A stretch of 64,000 nucleotides of DNA, from NCBI GenBank assembly GCA_023846275.1, contig CM043875.1, positions 5,530,626-5,594,625 on the forward strand, written 5' to 3'. A model generated the notes under the pieces. That model was not told where the DNA came from and ran no database searches. It saw nothing but the letters and a program-made list of their open reading frames with translations. Within the stretch, counting starts at the first letter, position 1. Each line of letters begins with the position of its first letter. Position numbers and translations under genes: made by a program. Origin of the DNA: Vanilla planifolia (lineage: Eukaryota > Streptophyta > Magnoliopsida > Asparagales > Orchidaceae). Positions 12,300-24,529 of the stretch are shown piece after piece.

Positions 12300-13340
12300 T
12301 CAAGGACATTACCATGCTAAATCCTTATATGAATCAACTAGCTAGTCCATGAAAATTACAAACTTCATGAACATTGGGTAGAGTTGGTTATTCAACAATA
12401 GCTTTTATCTTTTTAGGGTTAGCAGTCAAACCTTCTTTCAAATTATAAAACCTAAGAAGATAGTCTTTTGAACCAAAATTCACACCTTAAAGCTAGAAAA
12501 TAAATTTTGTGCATATATTGTAGTGCATATATGGGTACATATCTTTCCCAATAAACCTATTATAATCAGATTGACAAAAACATGTATGGACTTGAGGAAG
12601 ATATCACCAAAATATTGGGTATCCATTGTGAAATTGGATGAATACTTTATGAAATGAGTAGAGTATCAAAAAGTTTAGCTAATGTAGCTATACAATTAGT
12701 TGCATGCGACCAAGTTTGGGAAAGCTAGACATATAAATTTATCTGGTAAACTACTTGGCGCTTATGTAGCTCATGGCAAATTAATTGTATTCTAGGCTGA
12801 AGGAATGAACCTATTTGAAGTGGCTCATTTCTTAGCAAGGAAACCCATGAATGAACAAGGATTGATTTTACTCTTATACTTAGCTAAATGTTCATATAAG
12901 GTATGACTATGAGCTGATATGTCATCTAAATAGATGCAAACAAAATGGCATAGGTAAGGTCTCAAAACCAGAGTCATTAGCCAATAAATGTACTTGGTAT
13001 GTTTGAAAATCTGAATGTGATAACTAATTATTTATATAGTATATCTTTTATCTTAGAAATATTCTTTCATTTGCCACCTAAGTGGATTTTAACCTGATGG
13101 TATCCATTTTTTAGATCTATTTTAGAACATATAGTGGCTCCGACCGTTTGATCTAACTAGTCATTGAGTCTAAGAATTAGAAACCTATATTTAATTATTA
13201 TTTTGTTAATGGCGTGGATATCTAGGTATATGCACCAAGTTTTGTATTTTTTAAGATCCAACAGAGTTGAGGATAGCATATGGACTAGCACTTTCTCTAG
13301 TAAATCATTTTTTAATGAGTTCATTAACTTGTTAAGTAAG
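12300..13340 (-). pseudogene. Ty3/gypsy reverse transcriptase fossil
   Basis: At about 13135-13070 the minus strand encodes VGATICSKIDLKNGYHQVKI, a close match to the reverse transcriptase motif GA-FSKIDLKSGYHQIRI. It lies upstream of integrase and downstream of gag on the same strand, as expected for Ty3/gypsy. Several breaks are present. Confidence 0.7.
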
Positions 13341-14149
13341 TTTTACATAAGCAAATAGATTTAATTAATAATATAGTAAATGTGATAGTAAGGTAATAGG
13401 AGCTAGATCTATAACATGTTGAATATCTCTCAAAGATGGGGAGTGTTTGGCAATCGAGAAATATGTCCACAAATTCTTTCAACAAATATTAGACTATGAG
13501 TTTGGGTAATTATAATAGTATTGGCTTCCTTAATTACCTTAACTAGATAACTTCATCAATGGTCTTATCCTTTTCAATCTTGGTTAGCAAAATGATACTA
13601 AGTTTTTTTTTCCTTATCTTCATCTTTTAAAGTATTTGTGTTAGATATTTTCTTTAAGAGATGTGAATGGTATAATATGATCTTTTTTCTTCACATATGA
13701 AAGTACATGTATTGGCTCCTCCATTTAAGGAAGCATCTCAATCATATAACCATAGCCTTCTTAAGATAATGATACATACTTGTATTAAGATAATAACTCA
13801 CTATAGTTTCTTGGAATATTGACCAAACATTGAAAGAATGCAATAGCTTTGTTGTATGAAAATCGAGATTTTATCGATCCAAAACATAGTACATGGGTGG
13901 GGATTATCTATAAGTGTTAAACCTTTTGGTAATATTTTATGTTATGGTATTGATATAACTACTAAAATCTCTAATGATATTACAATGTTATTCTTTGATT
14001 CTATTGAAAGTGCTAAAGATGTTTGTTTGTTACTAATCTTCATATGATTTTTATGTAATCAAAGTGCATCTCACAATAGCTATAAGTGATTTATTATAGT
14101 AAAAACTTCACCCAATACTTATAATTCTTCTTTAACATCCTCATATGGC

Positions 14150-15400
14150 TGTATAATCTCCTCTTCCTTAACTTTAATATCTTTTATACTTCTTTTATGC
14201 CTACATGTAATGATTTCTTAGGATATTGAGTTATAACATGCCCACACCCATGATAATAATAACACTCTACTTCGAAGCTAGTAGATGGTTTGGCTGAGGG
14301 TTGGATTTGATGTGCTTATGATATGAGTGGAGGTGCACAGGTTACTTATGGAGTAGAAATAATAAGAATGATGGAAGTAGTTATGCAAATTTGAGGATGA
14401 GAAGTGGTAAAAATAACCTCAACTTTATAGGCAATTAATTCTATAAATTTTTCTGCATCATAAACTACTTTATTTGTGTTTTCTAAACTTGTAACATTTC
14501 TCAAGTGTAACTTAACGTGAATAAAGACTCTAAGCCCAACTTGAAATCAAGACATTAATACTTGATCTAACTCTTAGACACCATATATGAGCATATAATC
14601 CTCAAATATAGAATATATTAGTCAATAGTCTTTGAACCTTAGAATAGACATTACCATTTATTTAAAAATTTACCTGAATAAGATGCAAGTATATATTTAG
14701 CTTATAAACAAATCTTAAGTTTTTTCCATTATTAAGGTAATGCTCAATCTTTTATCAATATATTCTTTTTCTAATGTGTCAATAAATAACCTAGTATGTG
14801 CTGTGAGTCTAATTTTTTATAAATTGGTATTTTTTTAATACTCATTAAGATCATACTAATCAAAATAATACTTTATTTTTATTTTCTAGTCTTGATAAGC
14901 TCTAAAGTCTAAACCACCATCAGAGATCATGGCTTATATTTTAACCATGTTGACCTGATGATCATCATCCCTTCTGTGTTTTCTATCATGGGAATGTAGA
15001 GTGGCTTAATGGTTAGGTCGACATTCTGGTTGGTTAGGTTCACTTTCAAATGACAATTCATCTACTTCAAAGTTGTTTATTGTATACTTGATCTATAGGT
15101 TTCACCTAATCTATCATCTTTATGCTGTTCCAATTAGTCTATGCATATTTCAAGAATTGAACTTTTTATATATTTTCAAACTTAGTGATCATAAACTATT
15201 AGATTAGAAATAAAGTTCTTCATTAAATCATAAAAAAATAAATTTTAAAATATAATGATAAGAGAACATACAAATAGAGAAATGTTGTAGCATCAAACTT
15301 AAAAAATAAGATTTTTTAATAACTTCTAACAATTAACAACAAATATATAAAATTAAAAAATACTAGTTTAACAACAAATTAAAAGCATTCAAGTTCTTAA
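14150..15400 (-). pseudogene. Ty3/gypsy gag fossil
   Basis: A decayed zinc knuckle (CYYYHGCGHVITQ) is encoded on the minus strand near 14275-14230. Upstream, near 14510-14420, runs LHLRNVTSLE...YDAEKF, typical of plant gypsy gag (RNVxSLEEAYQxAxxAE). The frame carries several breaks. The gag lies directly after the primer binding site at 15411-15423. Confidence 0.65.
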
Positions 15401-15410
15401 AGCTAATTAT

Positions 15411-15423
15411 GCTCAAATACCAA
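15411..15423 (-). other. Primer binding site of the outer gypsy element
   Basis: The minus strand reads TTGGTATTTGAGC, one or two changes from TTGGTATCAGAGC (initiator tRNA-Met). It sits just inside the 5' LTR. Confidence 0.6.
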
Positions 15424-15424
15424 G

Positions 15425-16922
15425 TTAATATAATATGATACACTAAAACTTATCTTTGACTCATAAAAAATAAAGAAATACTTAAGCTATAGAAATATAT
15501 CTATATAATGACTTACCCAAGGTATTATAGTTTAGACTCAAAAAGCTTGGGATCACTCTTCAAGTAAAAACTTTTCTAGAAACTAAGGACTTATAGAAAT
15601 CTTTAACATGAAGGATCTCAACCTAAAAGGAGAATAGTTGCAAAACCCATACCTAATATACTTAAGTTGATGATTAAGTGGCAAGTAGCACATAAGTAGA
15701 GTTCTTAGAATGCAAACAAAGAAATTCACATGTTCACATTGATAAATCAAAGAATTAGATATGATGATTAATTTTTATTGAAAGATAAAATAAAGATTAG
15801 TAGGGTTAAGAACTTCCTTGGCAAGTTGGCATTCTTGTGGATATTGTATGATGGGTCGAGATCTCCCCTTTTGAGCACCTTTGGAATTACACCATTGGAT
15901 TGATCGCACATGGCATGCTTGCATCAACCAAACTTAATGACAATACTTCGTTACTTCATTCAAAATTTCATACCTTACAATATGGTGAATATCTTTATTT
16001 TTAAAGACCTTAAGGGTACAACCATAATTTGTTAGCCTATGCATATGAAAGAATACTTAAGAATATGAAGAGCCACATTTTGAAATTCTAAAGAAAATTT
16101 TAAGAATTCTAAATGTTATTAAAAAAATTTTAAAAATATACCTTGAATTCTAACAAAAAATGTCTTAAAAAGCTATAAAATTGAAAGCAATTAGTTCCCA
16201 AATAGCTTGTACATTTTGACCAATGATATGACTAGCAACAAGGCAGTGAGCTTCAAGGTTGGGGCTATGTGGGTGAAGAAGCATAGTGACACCTTGGGTT
16301 TGGTTTCACAAGTGGCATGAGTCTACAAGAATCAAATCAGATCGATGTAGTTTAATAGGTCAACATAGATCTATTGAGTTGGCATGGGTTGACAACTTAA
16401 TGCTAGTCAAGCAAATCTACATGAGTCGACGAGGGTTGATGGGTCAACAAGAGTCAAGCAAATCTACTTTAGTTGATGGGACAACATGGGTTGAGTGGTC
16501 CAAATAGGTAGATCAGGACACGTGGGTTGCGGATAATGGCAATGACTGTAAATAATGGTAAAAACAACCCCAAAAAAACTTAATTTTAAGTCAAAATAGA
16601 CTAAATTTTATATAAAAAAATTTTATGAGACTACTATAGGGATGTCTTGTATTGAATTTAATATTAAAAATATTTGAAAAGCTATTAATTGAAATTCAAA
16701 CAATTCAAAATAAAATGAAGATCTTAATAACTTGATAAATTGGTAAAACAAATAAACAAAAATGTGTAATAAATAAGAGTCAACTACAAGTGACCCCCAA
16801 TTACAATAATAATAAAGACTAACGAAGAGTAGAGAAGTCAATCCTAACACGACTTTAATTCCAAATAGGACTAATATACTTCCAAGTAAAACCTGTGTGA
16901 TATGAATGATACTAATGTGTCA
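15425..16922 (-). repeat. 5' LTR of the outer Ty3/gypsy element
   Basis: On the minus strand it starts at 16922 (TGACACATTAG) and ends just before the primer binding site, about 1.5 kb. It is a diverged direct repeat of 1527-2547. The pair, with gag, reverse transcriptase and integrase remnants in order between them, defines the outer element. The base pairs beyond the start (atatt, 16923-16927) would be the target duplication, but the other end is outside the window. Confidence 0.65.
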
Positions 16923-17339
16923 ATATTATTTTATTACCTATAACTAGTAATTTATCTACTTAGAAATTATGCTTATGCTCTACTTAAATTATAAGCTATG
17001 ATGTAAATATTCATATAATTGAGACTTCCTAGATGATAGCTTAGAAGCATGAGAGTAAGATTGTGTTGTATTTTATGAGTGTGTGAATAAGACTTTCTAT
17101 ATGTGAGGATAATATATATTTTATTATCAAATGTTATATCAATACCTTATTTGTAGCTTTTCATATTGTACGATAGCTAGATATTATTTAATATTTTTTT
17201 TTATTTAGTTGTGCTAAACTAGGTGTTTGAATTTAATATATTTGGTTTATCAGTCAACTCTTTTTTGCTATTATCCTTTTTAGTTTGTTTGCTTCTTATT
17301 TTTTTAACCAAATAAATTAGTTTTGGATGCATTTTATTG
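16923..17339. other. AT-rich spacer, nothing recognised
   Basis: No open frame, RNA gene or repeat with a counterpart in the window was seen here. Confidence 0.5.
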
Positions 17340-18560
17340 ATTTTTATTGGATTTATATCAATGGGGTGTGACAATAATCTTATATATACACACAATATTT
17401 AATGATATTATAGTTACCACTCTCCTAAATCTATATTATCCTTTAAACAATTCAATCCTTGCTTTTGTAAGTTGCATAAGGCAAGAATTCCTTCTTCATT
17501 TAAGTCAGCTCGAGCATGAATCTCTAAATTTCTTTTTTCATGGCTTTAAAGACGCTCTAAGATCAATTGAATAAGATGACTCTCACTTGAACAAAGTTAC
17601 TACTATCAAGTCACTATAACTTGGTGATTTCCTAAACTCTCTCATCCACTTTCATCCAAGATCACTTTAAGAGTTTTTCTATCAAGCCATCTATTACATC
17701 AATGAAGAGTTTTCCAATGCTTTGAATGATGGCTTGAAAAGAAACGTACCTTCTCCTTTAAAATAGAGTTAAGCAACACTTAGCCCTCAAAAGGTAAAGT
17801 TCATTCATAACATTCCTCAAAAGAAAAACTTAGAAAGTTATTCTTTTCAAGATCTTCTAGCTCTTCACTCTAATACTCCTTTGAACACCCCCTCCTCCCC
17901 ATGAATGAGATGTTAACTACTATTAAAGAGCATTTATATAATAAACCAGGGCTTCTTCCAAGGAATAATTGAGATAAGACTAAATTTTACAAATTTCATG
18001 AAAACTATGATCATGCAACTTATAAATGCATAGTCTTCAATTTCCTAATTGAGAAGCTATTAAAAGAAGGTTCTTCCTCTTATATTCCAAGACACGAGCA
18101 AGACTCTAATTAAAATTTTGTGCATCATTTTCATAGAAAACTAAGCTTATCCAAGATCAAACCTAAATTCTCTTGAGAATTCCTTAGTGGTCAATATAAC
18201 CACTTAGTAGTCTTATCGAACTTTAATTACCTTTAGCCCCAAAGATCTAACTCCCTTTGAAAATAGCGAAAATAGGCATTAATTGAATCCTTCTTCCTGT
18301 CATCAAATCTTTGCTTCACATACACAAACAAGCCTAAATGAAGACCTAAGAAAATTCTTCCAATCCAATGATGCACATGACAGATTTCATGGTCATAATT
18401 ACTTTCTCTTCTTATAACGTCATCTTGGGTAATCAAACAAAGAATAAGTTTGAGATGATAGTCTTAACACAACACATGCTTAAAATTAATTTTCAATCAA
18501 GTGTCATTTGACATTGTTCAAGGAGATTTCTTGTAGTCAAGACGATGATACTTGTATGCT
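17340..18560 (+). pseudogene. Tat-lineage Ty3/gypsy gag-protease fossil
   Basis: Plus-strand pieces read PLNTPSS (about 17880), then IKEHLYNKPG and KFHENYDHATYKC (about 17920-18030). They match the Tat-lineage gag pattern TPLNTP...KFCRFHRDHGHDTEEC, including the decayed zinc knuckle and the following IEKLLKEG. Further on, near 18415-18440, YNVILG resembles the protease region. LTRs and pol were not found. The frame is broken. Confidence 0.6.
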
Positions 18561-19600
18561 ATGAAGAATAAACGGTGTTGTTAACCTTGATTGTTAAATT
18601 TCTTGATAAAGTAAGTACCAATAAATTCTCTTTCTCTTTGTATTCCTTTTGTTTTTTATTTAAACTCATGAGAACACTATAAAAATATCTTTGTATTCGA
18701 ATAAATCCATAAAGGTGATCACCCTTGATCTTTTACTTTGGTGTGTTCATTTGTTTCCTAGACATTATTAGACACACCTGAGAAAGGTCATTGTTTGCCA
18801 CAATAATTTCTTAACATTAATCTCAATCTTTCAATAATTCATCAAAAGAAACATGTCTTTAATTGTAAGAGATAATCTATTATAAATCTTATAATTTATA
18901 AACAAAATACGACATGAGAAACTAAGATGATATCTATCGATTTTTTTAGTAAAGTTTTTGTTTGAATTTAAATTTAGAAATATTTTTTTTGAAACTAAGA
19001 TGAATATCACAAATATTACAATTAATCTAATTTGTAACATCAAGTTTTATACACCACAAACTTTTACAATTTTATTCTGTATATAGAATTAAATAAAATA
19101 AAAAATAATTTGTAATATATTTTTTCCAATCAGGACAAAAATAGAAGCCTCCACGACTGGCCTGCTTTTGTAAAAAAGAAAAACAAAATAAAATAAAATA
19201 GCAATATATGATGATATTTTAAAATCATACAAAAGATGAAACATTTAATAAATCATTTTACACACAAAATAAATTGTTTATATAAAAAATTTCCATCATC
19301 TAAAATTACATTTTACTAATGCAATTTTAAGCAGGAGCTGCACAACTAGTAAACCACATCTTTCTCCATCAATTTTCGATAATTTATTTTCAAATTATCG
19401 CATTTAAATCTCTTATATGGTCTTACATCCTTTAACTAGTGAACCTTGCAATAATTTTTTTTTTTTTTTTTTTTTTCCTCTTGCTGTTTTATGGTATTTT
19501 CAAATATTATACAATTTTGAAGGTCCCATTTAAACAAAAAAGAGATTTATAGAAAACTCCATAAGAGGTGAAATAAATATAATCATATGTAAGAGCTCAG
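18561..19600. other. Gene-free AT-rich stretch downstream of catalase
   Basis: It includes a run of 22 T at 19455-19476. The part nearest 19686 will contain the catalase 3' UTR (minus strand), but no clear AATAAA signal could be placed. Confidence 0.5.
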
Positions 19601-19685
19601 TGCACACAGCACATCAGTTTTCATACTGCAAACATCTTTTTGGGTTCTGTAGCATTTCTTTCCCTACCTTAAGGTGCTTTGTTGC

Positions 19686-22600
19686 TTATATGCTCGGTTT
19701 GACACTAAGACGAGTCGCCAGTTTTTGTCCCAGAGATCTATCGCTCTGCCAAAAGAACATAGAAACAGAAACAAGCAAGGCTTATGAGCATATATGCTCA
19801 CTGTTTAAGCATGAACTGACTTTCTGGAACGAGAGATGATACAAGTATAGCAATTCTAACCTGAGACCAGTATGAGATCCATATGCTTCGGATCTCATGG
19901 GTGACCCGTGGGTCAGATAAAGCGTCCACCCAACGGTGGACGAATCGCTCTTGCCTGCAAAAACGATTCGTAGTCGTTTAGAGATTTGGAGGATGCAGCG
20001 AACGCGTTCACGAAAGCGAAAGGCAAAGATAAGAAACACCAACCTCTCGGGATCCCATGACCTGTATCTCTCTCCAGGCTGCTTAAAATTGTTCTCCTTA
20101 TGAATAATGGTCTACACCATAATGTGAAGATAACATTATAATCATTTAATAAAATAAATATATAGTAACGGATTAAACAACCAACAATGTAGATGCTTAC
20201 TTTTTCACGTTTTCCATTCAGAATGGGAGTTGGTATAGGAAATCTCTCGGCATTACGAGATGGATCATACCGTGATGGGAAATAATTAACCTGAAAACAA
20301 ATGCTCAACACCATAGAATACATTAAGTAACATAACATACCACACTAGAAAGAGAGGAACTAAAACTGAAAACAATAGTACCTCCTCATCCCTGTGCAAA
20401 AAGTTCATGAAACCTTCATGATGATTGTTGTGGTGAGCATTTTTGGGTGCATTTGGTGGAAGCATTAGATAGTTGGGGCCCAAGCGATGCCTCTGGGTAT
20501 CAGCATAGGAGAAAATTCTAGTTTGCAGCAGCTTATCATCTGAATAATAGATTCCAGGCACGATAATAGCTGGGCAGAAGGCAAGTTGCTCGTTCTCGGC
20601 AAAGAAGTTGTCGATATTTTTGTTTAGGACCATATGACCCACAGATTGAAGAGGAAAGATTTCTTCTGGCCAGGTCTTGGTGACATCAAGTGGATCAAAA
20701 TCGAAGCTACCCTCATGATCCGGGTCTATAGTTTGGATATATAGTTTCCATTCGGGGTAGTTTCCTGCTGCAATAGCATCATAAAGGTCTTTTGTTGCAT
20801 GACTATGGTTCTTTCCTCCAACCATAACAGCTTCATCATCCAACAAACACTTGACACCACAAGTTGGTCTCCAGTGGAACTTCACATAATGTACTTTTCC
20901 GTCTCTGTTGATAAGAGTGTAGGTGTTGACACCGGAACCATCCATATGCCTATAGTCTTGCGGAATACCAACATCGTCGAACAGGTATGTGAACATGTGC
21001 AAACTCTCTGGGTGATGAGAGAAGAAGTCAAGAATTCTCCACTTCTCCTGGATATGAGACTTCGGGTTTGGTTTGAGAGCATGAACCATATCAGGGAATT
21101 TTATGCCATCACGAACAAAGAAGACGGGGAAATTATTTCCCACAAGATCGAAATTGCCCTGCAAACTTTCAAGACATTAGCAATTTGGACTTCACAGATA
21201 TTAGGAAAGAGTGGTAGACAATGCAATTTATAAAATTCCTGAACAAATTGTCCATTGCAAACTAGGACATCAATGATCGCTTTAGAATTTGATCAAAATT
21301 TTCTAAAAGAACAGAAATTGCGTTAAAAAAATGTATTAAGTAAATGTTGTATAAAGCATTTTCTAGTGCTATTCTTGTTCATTTGTACTAAAAAATTTGT
21401 AGATTTAAAAATTGTCTTTTTTCAAAGAGCATGAACACCTAATTAGAACACAATGCAGCTTAAACAGGAACTCAATTCAACCAAACAAGCCATCATTAAT
21501 GTTGGGAAGACAGAATAAATATAAAGGCAATGTGCAACCTACTTCTCTTGTGTAGAACTTAACAGCAAAACCTCGTGGATCTCTCAGTGTTTCGGGACTC
21601 CCTCGCTCATGAATGACGGTAGAAAAGCGAACTATGACTGGAGTTTGGACCCCTGGTGCCCGAAGGAAATCAGCACAGGTGAGATGAGAAACATCATGAG
21701 TAACTTCGAAGAAACCCTTTGCACTGGCTCCCCGAGCATGAACAACACGCTCAGGAATCCTCTCCCTATCAAATTGGGCAAGTTTTTCAATAAGATGATA
21801 ATCCTCCAGAAGAATTGGTCCTGTGTAAAGAGAAGTATAAGTGACAATAAGAATGGTTTTAATTGGATTCATTTAGATATAATCAATTTCAGGCTTAACT
21901 TCAAAAATACCAGTGGATGAAATAAAGAGACAGGTTGCCAAAAAAAACACTAGTTATGGTAATATGTAAAGGACTTTCATGCAAAATCTAAGGGCAATTG
22001 CACGAAAAGAGAACAATTAAATAAGGTAATGCTCAAGTGCACAATCCAACACTACATTAATCTTTGTCTTGCTCAAACTTGTAGACTCTCTATGACACTT
22101 ATGCCACTTTGGTACCAACCTATACTTCCAATAAGTTTATGAAATAATAAAACAAAGAATTTAAGCATAAATAAGTAGAAACATGTCATGAAACCCTTCT
22201 CGTCCTCCCATAACCCCTTCTTATCAAACACATAAACCCTCACTAATTGCTTAAGATAATTAATTAAGGATTAATCAAGGGATTTATATTATATATTAAT
22301 TATTTAAAGCTTTTATTATTTTATAAACTTCAACCATTGATTAAATCACCGTTTCGAGTACAATTTTAATGAAATCAATTTCATCAAACTTCAGCTATTT
22401 TTTCTCTATCTTATTGAATTATTTTCTCTCTCCTTTAGGTTTGATAAACATATTATGATTATTATTATCTATTTTACAAAAAACCTTTTTTATATAATAA
22501 AAATTTTAACATTTATAAAATTAACAACTTTAAATATAATATATTTATTTGACTATATTATATAAATACATACCTAAACTTTTTGAAGATTTTATAGTAT

Positions 22601-24271
22601 CATTAAATTGGTGATTATTAATAGTCATACTGACAATATTTCTACTAGTCACATTAGTGATGTCTTTATTGTCATGCTAAAGCATTTATGTTATTTTTAT
22701 ATTTTATTTATTAAAATCTAATTTAACTATTTACTAGATTACTTGTGTTTTACTAAAAAATTCCACTTGGTTTATCTTGTAGTTGTAATCAATCATATGA
22801 TTAACTCTCTTTCACATCCATGACAGATAAATAAGCTATCAAAGAAGTGCATTGCTCACATAAAAATTTTCCTCATTTTTCTTATATAAAACCATTAGCC
22901 CCCTAAGCTATGTTATTTGTGTGTTATCCATTTCTACATGGTATACTATGTGTTAAATATAAAGTTACACTAGGGGACTTACCTTGTATTCGAAACACTA
23001 TGCTTCTATGATAATAATGATATTTGCTTATGTTTTAACCAATTTTCCCTTCTTGCAAATTATCTCCCATGACTTTGATTGTCATTTAGTGCTTCCATAC
23101 CATAAGAGCCCATAAATGTATTCCTTCCGGATGTAAAAAATGTCCATAATTTTGTGCTACACTCACCAACTACATAATGCATGCACTGTGTTTGTGAGAT
23201 GTGCTCAACATATACAGTGCACAGCCATATGAACCAATTCACTTTTGTCAAGTTCCATGTCATAACACCTTATTCCTGTACAAATCTTTGATTTTCTAAC
23301 TTTGGTTGCATTTCAAAGAGAAAATCCATACAAACTACAAAGAACCATCACATCTAATTAAGAAGAATTCAACTTGAGGCCAAGCTAATAACAGTGTAAA
23401 TAAATTAATGTAACCGTGCTTATAGGAGGGAAAGTTGAAAAACGTGGTAACACAAACGAGGCACTAAAACGTAAGATTCTTGTGCTCTACCAATACAACA
23501 ATTCAAACGCTAAACTACAAATCAATAAAGAACAGTTCATAGTATTATATCCTCAAGAGTCGACAGAAGATAGCATGCTACCGAAGGCTTCAGTCCTCTT
23601 TCTAAAGAATCTGGGCAGGGATTTTACAACGAAAAAACAATTTATTATTGAGACTTATAATTGCAAGATTCTTTTAAATTTTGAACAGTAAATAGCCATC
23701 TTGACCATTTACATCTAGCCCATTACTGCGAACCCATTCAGATACCCAGAAAAACACTGGAGGACATTTCCCACACGCCAAAATTACACAACAAAGGAGA
23801 CGAAACAACAATAAACGAAACAAAGCCCGCGAAAAGAAATGATACAAATACGATTTTAACATCAAATAAACCAAGAGAAAAACATGATACGCGAATCAAA
23901 CAAAACTTCAGAATCAAATTTACCTCGCGCACCAACAGTCAGAGATGAGCTGTTACACCAAACAGGGGCTCCAGAATTGGTCGTCCAGAACTGGGAGTTG
24001 TAAGCACTCGAAGGACGATACTGAAACAAAATCAAAGACCAGTAAGAAATCAAAAGAATAACATACTTCGAATCCAACTTCCCACCCTTACAACTAAGGA
24101 ACAACACAGAAAGAGAAAAAATTCCGAGCTGAATGGAACCAGTAGGAACCTCAATTCAATAACGAAAGGAATAATCTCTCGTTTTTTGTGATAGAGCAAA
24201 CGAAGGATTCAAGAAATGAACCATCGTACTATTACATTTGATTTCAAACAAATTACCTTGTAAGGATCCAT
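19686..24271 (-). CDS. CAT: Peroxisomal catalase, complete, eight exons
   Basis: Heme catalase (EC 1.11.1.6), which splits hydrogen peroxide into water and oxygen in peroxisomes and glyoxysomes. Coding exons, in transcript order: 24257-24271, 23924-24020, 21543-21820, 20382-21158, 20201-20290, 20044-20111, 19861-19954, 19686-19745. They join in frame with GT-AG introns to 1479 nt, 492 residues plus stop, the usual plant length. The first exon encodes only MDPYK. Key residues fall where expected: catalytic His65 ([12 protein letters not shown]), Asn138 ([10 protein letters not shown]) and heme-ligand Tyr348 ([17 protein letters not shown]). The C-terminus is [16 protein letters not shown] at -13 to -11 matches the internal peroxisomal signal described for plant catalases, and KPS endings recall monocot CAT1/CatB. 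The start is chosen at MDPYK because an in-frame upstream ATG at 24460 lies upstream of the TATA box. No break is seen; it looks functional. Confidence 0.96.
21821..23923 (-). other. Large intron 2 of the catalase gene (2103 bp)
   Basis: The other six introns are 89-384 bp (236, 384, 91, 89, 89 and 115), so this one is unusually long. Its middle (about 22000-23400) is AT-rich and has no readable coding frame longer than about 90 residues. An insertion of a decayed transposon is plausible, but no terminal repeats were recognised. The splice sites are gtaaat (donor) and acacag (acceptor). Confidence 0.6.
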
Positions 24272-24386
24272 AGGCTGAGAAAGAACAAGAAGAAGAATAC
24301 TGTTTTCTCTGTTGCGCAACGTGGAGATTATCGCCGTCTCATCCACGGCCTGAAGCGTACTCGCGCGCACGGTAGCCTTTGACAGG

Positions 24387-24395
24387 TATTTATAG
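24387..24395 (-). promoter_or_regulatory. TATA box of the catalase gene
   Basis: The minus strand reads CTATAAATA. It lies about 116 bp upstream of the MDPYK start codon, which predicts transcription starting near 24355-24360 and a 5' UTR of roughly 85 nt. No other TATA-like site is as well placed. Confidence 0.65.
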
Positions 24396-24507
24396 TGGAC
24401 GTAATAGCTCAAAGAGTATGACTCGTGTTGAATCTCTGCGGATTTGAATCTGCCGTCCATCGTTTCATCACCGGATGGGGATGCAAATGTGGACGGGTAC
24501 GATTGCG

Positions 24508-24515
24508 TGACGTCA
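24508..24515. promoter_or_regulatory. TGACGTCA palindrome, bZIP (TGA/C-box type) site
   Basis: A perfect TGACGTCA lies about 113 bp upstream of the TATA box. TGACG and ACGT cores are bound by plant bZIP factors (TGA and C/S-group), which act in oxidative-stress and seed programmes. A role in this promoter is inferred from position and match only. Confidence 0.45.
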
Positions 24516-24529
24516 TGCTACCTTTTTTA

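Noticed and set aside
20799-21233. 144-residue plus-strand frame
   Set aside because: It is antisense to catalase exon 4 and has no features of its own.
24209-24460. 83-residue minus-strand frame as an N-terminal extension of catalase
   Set aside because: Its ATG is upstream of the TATA box, plant catalases start MDPYK, and the 492-residue form has the exact family length.
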